In this document: piece by piece, positions 1 to 9,500 of the stretch | Numbering within the stretch: position 1 is the stretch's first letter | Layout: the number at the start of each line of letters is the position of its first letter | Source: Planctomycetota bacterium | Lineage (GTDB): Bacteria; Planctomycetota; UBA1135; GCA-002686595 | Direction: 5' to 3' | Length of the DNA stretch: 13,245 nucleotides | Assembly: GCA_028823185.1 (NCBI GenBank) | Contig: JAPKBY010000016.1 | Span: 1 to 13,245, forward strand | Notes under the pieces: generated by a model | What the model was told of the DNA's origin: nothing | Seen by the model: only the letters and a program-made list of their open reading frames with translations | Database searches by the model: none | Position numbers and translations under genes: made by a program

Positions 1-3000
1 CAGATCTTCCCACCACTTGAGACTTCAAAGTCGCCGGTCACCTTGCGGCCATCGTGTTCATTGATGCGGACAGTGCAGTCAAACTCATCGCCGTCTCGGG
101 GCGCAGGGCCATAGAAGCGGATCTCACCGACCCGAACAGGGAGCGCCATTCGGTCGTTCTCGACAGAGCGAGAGATCCAGAGACCGAAGAGTTGTCCAGC
201 GCCATCGAGCAGTGCGCCTTCGCCAGCGCTCTTAATGAGGCGACCGTCGAGGCCGTTGGGTCCGATGGAGTCCAAGGAGGTGACCGCGTGATAAGCGGGG
301 CCATGGAACATCCATCGGTCGCTGTACATCTCCTCTGTCGAGAGCCCGACAGGGCGGGGGTCTTCTAGCGGACGATCTCTGACAAGGGGCTGCTCTTCAT
401 AGCTGTCGGCGAAGCGCACTGAGCCCTCGATGTATCCATCGATGGAGACCTTGACGAGGTCCGGCTCTGCGAGCTTTGCGCTGATCTCGACCTCGATGGG
501 CTCTTCGATCTGCATCCATCGCCAGGCGCGCACTCGCTCGATCTTGATCGCGACCTTGTCTGGGCAGAGAGCGCGTGCCGCATCGAGGATCATCTCGATA
601 GACATCGTCATGGGGACGAGGGGGAAGCGGTCGCTAGGGATCGGCCAGTTCTCAGGCTGAGGAAAGAAGGAGTGGTCGAGGAGGAGCGGGTCGGTCTCAA
701 GCGAGATGACGCGGCGTGTGAGCGCCTCTGTTGGAGCGCTGGCTTCAGCTCGATAGGCGTCGACGACCTCTCTGCCTGCCGACTTGAGATCGCGCAAGGT
801 GTCTGCATAGGCTTCTAGCACAGGATCACCTTTGAGCACGGAGAGGTCGATGTCTCCGTGATCCTCGAGGACGGTCTTCGGTCGAACCATGGGCGCCCCG
901 AGCTGGAGTCGGACGCTCTGTCGATTAGTTCGGGGCGAGGAGCGGGTTCGGAAGAGGGGCATGAGCTCAGGCTCTGCGCCCTCCGTCCACAAGGCAGCGA
1001 GGCAGCGCCGAAGCTCGTCGAGGCCGCTGCGCTTGGAGGTGTTGGAGTGCAGCGCGATGTGAGGGAGCTCTGCGAGGGTGTCGCTAACGAAGCCGGGGAG
1101 GCTGCCCGTTCCGACTTGGACGAAGGCCCGAACGCCGTCGGCGTGCATACGCTCGATGAGCTGACGGAAGCGGACCGGCTGCAAGAGGTGGTCTGAGAAG
1201 AGCTTGCGAATTTCAGTGTCCGAGCTCGGGTAGAGCGCACAGCTCGTCGCTGAGTAGAGCGGCGTCTTAGGTGCGCTGAGAGTGAGCGCTCCAATGGATT
1301 CTTCGATGGCGTTGATGTGGTCAGCGAAGAGCGCTGAGTGAAAGCCGGAGCGGAAGTCGAGCTTTTGGCTGAAGATCTTGTCCGCTTTAAGCCTCTGCAG
1401 GAGGACATCGATCTCTTCGCTCGGCCCGCAAACGACGACCTGGTGAGGGCAGTTGTCATGACTGACCGCGACCTTTGAGAGATCTTTGATCGCGGCCTCT
1501 ACGCGGTCAACCGAGCAACCAGCAGTCGCAAAAGCGACGCCTGGGACCTCGAGAGTCCCAGCCTTGAGGTCGCGAATGAACGACTCGATCTCTCCTGACT
1601 CGAAGCAGCCAGCTTCGATCATGCCGCTCCATTCACCGATGGAGTGACCGCAGATGGAGTCGGGTGTGACGCCAAAGGAATGGAGCGTGCGGGTCATGAG
1701 ACCGTTGACCAAGACGATGGCGACGCCGGTCTTTTCGAGCTCATGAGTGGTGAGGCTCTTGGCGAAGTTCGGGTCTTCTGCCGCCTTGAGCTCCGGGTGC
1801 AGCTCTTCGCCGAGGTGAGCTGCGAGGTCATGAACGCGCGGCTGGAAGTCAGCGTCTACCCCAGGAAAGAGGAAGGCGACCTTTCCGCCTGTTTTGAGCA
1901 AGCCCTCGGGAGAGAACCAGAGATCGCTGCGACCGTGGAAGGCTTTGCCGCGCTCTAGGATGCGGCGGGCCTTCTCGATGCGTGCTGGGCTTGGGTCAAA
2001 GAGCGCGAGGCGAGCAGCACCTTGTCCGACTGAGCTGTCTCCAGAGTCGAGGGCGTCTATGAGTTCGGCTGTCGTCGCGCGGGCCAGGAAGAGGCACTCA
2101 GGGCGCGTGTCTGGGACGCTGACTTGTACTTTCGTCGGCCCGCTATGTTGTTCGAGCACGACGTGTGCGTTGATTCCGCCGAAGCCGAAGGCGTTGACGG
2201 CTGCACGGCGGGGACCGCTTGATTCCCAGGGCTCTGCGACTTCCGTTGTGCGAAAGCGCGTCGCGGCGAGGCCTTGGTGGGGGTCTCCGACGTGAAGAGT
2301 GGGAGGGAGGATTCCCTCGCGCACGGCCATGGTCGCCTTGATGAGGCCAGCGATGCCAGCGGCGGGCATGGTGTGCCCGATCTGAGATTTAACAGAGCCG
2401 ATGACAGGCACGTGCTCTTCTTCAGGACGACCAAAGAAGGTCGCGACCGTCGAGAGTTCGGCGGCGTCCCCGGCCTGTGTCGCTGTTCCGTGAGCTTCGA
2501 TGAGACCGACGCTCTCGGCAGCTTTAGGGTCGAGATCGAGCTTCGACCACGCGCGCTTGAGCGCTAAGAGTTGGCCGTCTACGTGCGGATTCATCACGCT
2601 CGCCTCTCGGCCGTCTGAGGCGACTCCAGACCCGCGGATGACAGCGTGCACCTTGTCTCCGTCAGCGACCGCATCTTCGAGTCGCTTGAGGACGACCGCG
2701 CCGAGACCCTCACCGATCAAGAGGCCGTCAGCTTCGTTAGAGAAGGGACGGATGCGTCCTTTGCGCGAGAGCGCTCCGAGCTGACAGAAGACGCTCCAGA
2801 ACACGACGTCATGGGTGAGGTGAACACCTCCAGCGATGACGAGGTCCGCGCTCCCGCGGGCGAGGTCTTCACAGGCACGGTCGACCGCGATGAGCGAGGA
2901 GGCGCAGGCGGCATCGATGGTGTAGGCGGGGCCGCCAAGATCCAAGCGATTGGCGATTCGCGATGCTGCGAGGTTTGGGACCAGTCCGATCACGGTGTCC

Positions 3001-3536
3001 GGTCCGATGTGTCCGACGCGCTCTTGGTATTCAGCTTGGACGCGGGCGAGCTGTTCTTCCGATATATCCGGGACGATCGTGCGGAGGCACTCGACGAGCT
3101 CTTGTGAGACGCGGACCTTTTGTACGAGTCGTGCGGTGCCAGCGTTCAAATAGCCGCCACGGCCGAGGATTACGCCGCTGCTCTCGCGAGGGAAAGACTT
3201 CTCTCCATAGCCGGCGTGACGCATGGCCTGCGCTGCGACTTGAAGCATGAGGAGCTGGTCAGGCTCAGAAGCTTGAGCGGCGACCGGCATGACCCCGAAG
3301 TCGAGGGCGTCGAAGTTCGCGTGCTCATCGATGAAGCCGCCGCGGTTGGTGTAGAGGCGGTGGACATCGTTAGATTCGGGGTCGTGGAAGACCTTGTCCC
3401 AGCGAGACTCTGGGACGGTGGTGATCGCGTCCTTGGCCTCGACGATGTTCTTCCAGTAGGAGTCGAGATCGCCTGCGCCTGGGAAGACGCACGCCATTCC
3501 GACGATCGCGACATCGTGTCCGGGGCGCTGGATCAT
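1..3536 (-). CDS. PUFA/hglE-like type I synthase, KS-AT-DH (C-terminus beyond window)
   Basis: Partial gene with 1178 codons visible; it runs off the left edge without a stop. The frame is open throughout and holds all catalytic residues. Residues about 8-430 are a beta-ketoacyl synthase with the Cys-His-His triad at Cys211 (DAACASS), His349 (EAHGTAT) and His388 (KSQIGHT). Residues about 553-850 are an acyltransferase with Ser632 (GHSIGEW) and His733 (SGFHSAL). A helical linker (904-932) follows, then a double-hotdog dehydratase with His955 (LLLDHSFF) and Asp1111 (LLDGAGQLFG). No ACP or KR is visible, so it probably works on chains carried by the upstream protein's ACP. The start ATG is 7 bases after the upstream stop with no clear Shine-Dalgarno, which suggests translational coupling. 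Oddities: the AT opens with FPGVDAD rather than a GQGSQ motif and lacks an Arg 25 residues after the Ser; the dehydratase loop after His955 is long. By analogy with Pfa/Hgl systems it extends or dehydrates a long acyl chain; the product is unknown. Confidence 0.9.
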   Translation of the reverse strand, partial: MIQRPGHDVAIVGMACVFPGAGDLDSYWKNIVEAKDAITTVPESRWDKVFHDPESNDVHRLYTNRGGFIDEHANFDALDFGVMPVAAQASEPDQLLMLQVAAQAMRHAGYGEKSFPRESSGVILGRGGYLNAGTARLVQKVRVSQELVECLRTIVPDISEEQLARVQAEYQERVGHIGPDTVIGLVPNLAASRIANRLDLGGPAYTIDAACASSLIAVDRACEDLARGSADLVIAGGVHLTHDVVFWSVFCQLGALSRKGRIRPFSNEADGLLIGEGLGAVVLKRLEDAVADGDKVHAVIRGSGVASDGREASVMNPHVDGQLLALKRAWSKLDLDPKAAESVGLIEAHGTATQAGDAAELSTVATFFGRPEEEHVPVIGSVKSQIGHTMPAAGIAGLIKATMAVREGILPPTLHVGDPHQGLAATRFRTTEVAEPWESSGPRRAAVNAFGFGGINAHVVLEQHSGPTKVQVSVPDTRPECLFLARATTAELIDALDSGDSSVGQGAARLALFDPSPARIEKARRILERGKAFHGRSDLWFSPEGLLKTGGKVAFLFPGVDADFQPRVHDLAAHLGEELHPELKAAEDPNFAKSLTTHELEKTGVAIVLVNGLMTRTLHSFGVTPDSICGHSIGEWSGMIEAGCFESGEIESFIRDLKAGTLEVPGVAFATAGCSVDRVEAAIKDLSKVAVSHDNCPHQVVVCGPSEEIDVLLQRLKADKIFSQKLDFRSGFHSALFADHINAIEESIGALTLSAPKTPLYSATSCALYPSSDTEIRKLFSDHLLQPVRFRQLIERMHADGVRAFVQVGTGSLPGFVSDTLAELPHIALHSNTSKRSGLDELRRCLAALWTEGAEPELMPLFRTRSSPRTNRQSVRLQLGAPMVRPKTVLEDHGDIDLSVLKGDPVLEAYADTLRDLKSAGREVVDAYRAEASAPTEALTRRVISLETDPLLLDHSFFPQPENWPIPSDRFPLVPMTMSIEMILDAARALCPDKVAIKIERVRAWRWMQIEEPIEVEISAKLAEPDLVKVSIDGYIEGSVRFADSYEEQPLVRDRPLEDPRPVGLSTEEMYSDRWMFHGPAYHAVTSLDSIGPNGLDGRLIKSAGEGALLDGAGQLFGLWISRSVENDRMALPVRVGEIRFYGPAPRDGDEFDCTVRINEHDGRKVTGDFEVSSGGKI

Positions 3537-3543
3537 CGCAGGC

Positions 3544-6500
3544 TTAGAGGGGCAATCCCATTGCCGTCGCGCTCATCACGATGACCTGTGCCGGGCCTTC
3601 GGGTTGGCTTAACTCATCAAGGAAAGCTGCGACGCCCTCTTTGGGGTCGATCAAGCCGAGGCCGCGGCGTTGGTATTCGCGTCGGAGGTCATCAGAGACC
3701 ATCCCGCTGCCGTCCCACGGACCCCAGTTGAAGCTCACAACTCGCCCCTTGAGGCGGCGGTCTAGCGCGTGGGCGAGCTTGTCTAAGAGGTCGTTCGCGG
3801 CCGCGTAATCTGTTTGGCCGCGGTTGCCGAAGGCGGCTGAGATGGAAGAGAAGAAGGCGACGAAGCCGACGTCATCACGCAGCTTCTCTGCGAGGACGAG
3901 GGCACCTCGCACCTTCGTGTCGAAGACGCGATCAAAGCTCTCGTCGCTCTTTTGAGCTAAGAGCTTGTCTTCGATCACTCCAGCGCCGTGAACGACGCCG
4001 TCGATCCGTCCGTGGTCCTTGTAGACAGAGTCGATCAGCGCGCCGAAGGCGGACTCATCTCTCACATCACAGCAGCGATAGTCAACGGTGCTGCCAGCAG
4101 CGCGCAGCGCATCAAGAGTGCTTGAGACCTCGCGGTTTGCGAGCAGTCGTTTGACCTCTCGTTCAATCTCCGCAGGCCGTGAACCAGTCATGCGCGTCGC
4201 GAGGATGCGGCGCAGGGCGTTGGCGTCGAGGGCCTCGTTTAGCTCGGCGTCTTCGGAGAGCTCTGGCAGGGCTGAGCGTCCGACGAGGACGAGGCCACAG
4301 CTGTATCGAGCAGCGATCTCCTTCGCGACGAGGGCTGTTATGCCGCGGGCGCCGCCTGTAAGGAGCACGACTGAGCTTGTGTCGAGGAGCGCTGCGCCAA
4401 CGAGCGGTTTGAGCTGGGCTTCTACGGGGCGAAGTGAGCTGCGGGATCCAGTGGCGTGTCCGACCTCGACCTCGCTGCCTTTGGTGAGCAGCTCGTCGAA
4501 GAGGTGGGCAGCGAGCACGTCGGGCTCGAGGGTGATGTCTAGATCTAGGCAGCGGACGCGTGTGTTCGGCCGCTCCTTAGCCAAGCTGCGCATGAAGCCA
4601 GCGGCGCCTCCTTGGGCTTTGTGGTCTCCGCCGTTCTCGTCACGCCCGAAGGTGCCTCCGAGCCCAGTCGCTGCCAGAATCCAGCTGGGGTCATGCTCGG
4701 CGGCTGCGCGCGCGCAGCGGAAGAGATCTTTCACGCGATCAGGGCCTGCATCAATTGTGAGCGCACCCAAATGAATCAAGGCATCTGAGCTCTCCTCAGA
4801 CTCTGCGCTCTGGACCTCTGCGCCTGCAGCCTCGAGGCGCAGGGCGAGCGCTCTCGCGACGCCGCGATCATCTTCGACGAGGTGGAAGCGTTTACCCGCT
4901 AAGACGGATGGATCTTCGCGCTCTGATTGAGTCGCGGACTCCTTGAGGAGGAAGCGCCGGAGGGTTATCGGGGAGGTCGAGATCTCATCCGGCTCCTCGG
5001 GTGAGGCGAGCTCTTCTTCCGGTTGATCCGTGTCGGCCCCTTCGTTCTCACGGAGCCAGTCTAGGATTCCACGCAGGGTCTTGATGGCGGCGAGCTCTTC
5101 GACGAGCGCGTCTCTCGCGGCTTCATCTGCTCCAGCTAGGCCGGCCGAATCACCGAGCGCGCCGAGGATCTCAATCCGCTTGATCGAGTCGATGCCGAGG
5201 TCAGCTTCGAGGTCTAAGTCGAAGTCGAGCATGTCTTCAGGGTAGCCCGTGCGCTCGCTGACGATTTTGAGCAGCGCAGCCTCGAGGTCTACCTCGACCT
5301 CTTTGGCTTCTTCCACTGGAGGTGTGGCTGCAGCTGCGGCGAGAGGGGTCGCGGCGGCCGGCGCAGGAGTCACGATGACTTCACGAGGCACAGGTTGCGC
5401 GCCTAGGTAGCCGAGGACTACGTCTCGTTGGTCACGGACGGACTCGCGCATTCCCTTCAGGTATTCCAAGACCACAGCCTCACGCGAGTTAGCTGCGAGT
5501 GCTGGCGCGCCTGAAGCAGCTGTCGTGACTGGCTCTGGCGGTCTGTCCATCGGGCGGTAGCTCTCGCGCGGCGCCTCGCCGTGAGCGGGGACGGCGCGGA
5601 AGCCGTTGACTAGCCAAGCCATCTTGGAGAAGCTCCGATCGGGCGGCGAGTTGAGATCAAAGATCTCGGGGTCACGTCCAGCGAAGAGCGCGTCGGTTGT
5701 GATCTCTACGCCGAGGCACGCGAGGCGCGCGACGGCGTCCAAGAGCGCTGCGAGCGAAGAGCCGTCCTTTTTGTCGGTGCTGATGATCTCGTGGCTGCGT
5801 CCACGGAGGATCTTCTTCACCAAGCCGGTGAGCACCTGTCCGGGGCCGACCTCGATAAAGATTCGCGCGCCCGCCTCATGCATGGCTTGGACTTGCTCTG
5901 AGAAGCGCACAGGAGAGATCAAGTGGTCAGCGAGACGATCTCGGACATCTCCACCGGCAGGGTATGGGGCGGCGTCAGCGTTGGACCAGACGACGGCCTT
6001 CGGTGATTGAATCGGAAGCTCTTCGAGCACCTTGCGGAATGAGTCTCTCGCCCCTTCGATCACGGGTGAGTGGAAGGCGCAAGCGACCTGGATCTTTCGG
6101 GCAGCGATACCTTTTTGATTGAGGAGCTCGATCGCAGCTTCAATGGCATCTGTGCGTCCTGAGATGACGACCTGGTTGGGTGCGTTCTGGTTGGCCAAGA
6201 CGATCCCATCGATGTCGGAGAGCGCTGCTTCGATCTCATCCTTTGTGCCGTTTACCGCGGCCATCGTGCCCGGGTCTTCTCCGGCGGCGTTGAGGATCGA
6301 GTTAGCGCGAGCCTCTGAGATCTCTAAGAGTCGGTCTGCCGGGAGAGCGCCGGCCCAGCTGAGCGCGACGAGCTCTCCATAGCTATGACCTGCGAGGTGG
6401 TCGGCTTTGACGCCGACTCGTTCGAGCAAGCGGGCGATCGCAGAGTCGACGAGTCCGAGCGCGGGTTGCGCGACTCGAGTATCGGTCAAGGCGTCGATCG

Positions 6501-9500
6501 CCGCGCGGTTTGCCTCTGGTGTGAAGGAGGTCGGCGGGAAGATGCGCTCGTGCCAAGCTCCGGCTTGGGATAAGAGGTCTCCGAGGCAGGGGAAGCTCAC
6601 GAAGAGCTCTGCGCACATGCCCGGGTATTGGCTGCCTTGGCCCGAGAAGAGGAAGGCGACTTGTCCAGAGCTGATCTCTTTGTCCTCTGAGCGGCGATGC
6701 AGCTCTTCGCTCTTCTCGCCGTTGAGCGCGCGAGTGATGTGCGCGCGGAGCTCTTCGATGGAAGACGCGACGAAGGCGAGCTGGACAGGTTCATCACCTT
6801 GACTGACCGAGGCGGCTAGGTCTCGCAGTCGCCAAGGACGCTCTACCTCAAGGGCGGAGAGGAGGGCGCGGAGCTGTTCATTGAGCGCGGCCTCGTCATT
6901 GGCGCGTAAGCAGAAGAGCTCAGAAGGCCACCTCTTGCCGACGGGGTCGTCATCGAGCGGGTTTGAGTAGTCGGTGAGGACCGTGTGGAAGTTCGTGCCG
7001 CCGAAGCCGAACGAGGAGACAGCCGCGACTCGACGCGCTTCGGGGCCCTTTGGCCAGGGCGACGCGACCCCACGAAAGTGGAAGGGGCTCTTTTTGGGAT
7101 CCCAGCCGAGGTTGGGCTTCTCGATGTGAAGCGTCGGCGGGAGGACGGCGTGGTCGAGGGCGAGGCAGACCTTGATGAGAGACGCGACCCCAGCCGCGCA
7201 CTTGGTGTGACCGATCTGAGACTTCACGGAGCCGAGCGCGCATGAGCCTATGGAGGGGCCGTGATCGCCGAAGACTCGAGACATGGACTCCATCTCTGTG
7301 CGATCGCCGACCACTGTCCCTGTGCCGTGCGCCTCCATGAGGCCGAGCTCATGGCGGGGAACTCCAGAGCGCTTCCACGCGCGCTCCATGGCGCGCACCT
7401 GGCCTTCGAGGCGAGGCGCTGTCATGCCGAGGCTCTTGCCATCGCTCGAGCCAGCGCAGCCCTTGATGACCGCGTAGATATGGTCGCCGTCGCGCTCTGC
7501 ATCTTTGAGGCGCTTTAAGACGACGACGCCGACGCCTTCGCCGAGGGTGATCCCGTCGGCTTTTGAATCAAAGGAGCGGCAGTTCCCGGTGCGTGAGAGC
7601 GCCTGAACGCTCGAGAACATCAGGTAGTCATTGATGGAGTTGTGCAGGTCCGCGCCGCCGACGAGGACCATCTCGCTCGTGTTGGCCACCAGCGTCTGGA
7701 TGGCTGCTTCTAGGGCCGCGAGGGCGGAGGCGCAGGCAGCGTCCACTGTGAAGTTGAGGCCGCCGAGGTCGAGGCGGTTGGCGATGCGGCCTGCGATCAC
7801 GTTCGCGAGGACTCCGGGGAAGGAGTCTTCAGTGGGCTCGGGTAAGTTTTTGTCGAGAGCTTCCGGGAGAACGCCGGCGAATTGCGGGAAGAGCGCGCGG
7901 AATCCGAGCGCGCTAGAGAGGTCATTGCCTCCTTCAGCGCCGAAGATGACGCTGGTGTGCTCGCGGTCGAATTCACGGTCGCCATAGCCGGCGTCTTCTA
8001 GAGCTCGCTTTGCTATCTCAAGAGAGAGCACCTGTACGGGCTCGATGGCTGCCATGGCCTTGGGAGGGATCCCATAGGACATCGGGTCGATCTCGACAGG
8101 GTCGATGAAGCCGCCCCATTTTGACGGGGTGGTGTAGCCGGGGCGACCGTCAGGGTCGAAGTAGATCTCAGGGTTCCAGCGCTCACTGTCGACCTCGCTG
8201 ATGGTGTCGGCGCCGGTCGTGATCGTGCGCCAGTAGCTCTCGAGGTTTGGGCTGCCTGGGAAGACGCAGTCCATCCCGATGATGGCGATGTCATAGGGGT
8301 CATCAATCCCTCGGTTGATCCGTCGCGTATTTTCGGGGAGCGTGATGGAGGCGAGGTGCTCGCTGGCTCCCTCGCTCACAGAGCGATGGAGATCTTCGAT
8401 CGTCCCGATGGAGTCGCGTAGTCCTGCGACCTCACCGATCATGAACATTCCCTGGTCGCGTTGTTCGTCCGGTGAGACCTCGACGAGCGCGTCACCTTCG
8501 CGACGGAGGCCCTTGGAGGCGAGGCGTAGGCGGCCTAGGTTGAGCTGTTCGAGCTGCGCCCAGGCTTCACGCGTCTCAACGCCTTCCTGTTTGAGGCGCT
8601 CGCGCTCGGCGATGAAGGTCTTCACATATTCATTGTTCGTGCAGCGCGTAGCGTGTCCGGGCGCGGTCTCTAGAAGGACCGTCTCTTCGCATAAGATGGC
8701 TTGCTCTTGATAACCGGGGAGCAGTGCGCCCGAAGAGACGATCTCTTCGGTGAAGAGATAAGAGGTCCCCATTAAGACTCCCACGCGCGCGCCTCGCTCA
8801 GCAAGAGGGGCCGCGAGAGCAGAGATCATCGCAGCGCTGCGCCCGTCATGAATGCCACCGGCGAAGAGGATGGAGAGCTCTTCTGGGTGATCGAACTCTT
8901 CCAATAGAGCGAGCTGTTGCTCCCAGAGCGGGAAGGAGGAGCGCGGGCCGATGTGGCCGCCGCACTCCCTGCCCTCGAAGACGAAGCGGCGCGCGCCATC
9001 AGCGAGGAACATCTCGAGCAGCCCGGGTGAGGGGACGTGGAGGTAGGTCTTGGTTCCGCGCTCTTCGAGGTCGCGGGCTTGGCTTGGGCGCCCGCCCGCT
9101 ATGAGTGCGAAGGGCGGACGGATGGCGTTGACAGCCTCCATTTGCTCCTCACGGAGCTCTTTCGGGACAAAACCGAGGATGCCGACGCCCCAGGGGCGGT
9201 CCTTGAGGCGCTCGGCGGTCTCCTCAAGGAGAGGAGTCGTTTGGGGTCCACGCGTGAGCGCGAGAGCGAGAAAGGGCAAGCCGCCAGAGTGAGCGACCGC
9301 GTCTGCGAAGGCTGATCGATCAGAGACACGAGTCATCGGTCCTTGAACGACGGGATAGGCTGTCCCGTGCTCTGAGGCGAGCGGGCCGCCAGGACGAAGT
9401 GGCTCTGTGCGTTTTGCGAGCTCTAGGCCGGCGACTGCGTTGTCCCACACCGCGTGAGCGAGAGAACCTGCTGTGCGATATTTTGCTGCGAGTGGGGCGG

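Noticed and set aside
815..1459. Minus-strand open frame of 214 codons inside the second synthase
   Set aside because: It is in a different frame from the KS-AT-DH frame, which holds all catalytic residues (for example His733 at 1340-1338). The translation is Ser/Arg/Thr-rich without motifs.
1644..2567. Overlapping plus-strand open frames (1644-1958, 1894-2295, 2274-2567)
   Set aside because: All oppose the KS and AT domains of the second synthase, have no ribosome binding sites and no recognisable protein family.
4088..4774. Long plus-strand open frame (228 codons) opposite the KR region of the synthase
   Set aside because: Ser/Arg/Ala-rich low-complexity translation, no domain motif, and it lies antisense to strongly supported KR sequence. 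It is a by-product of GC-rich codon use.
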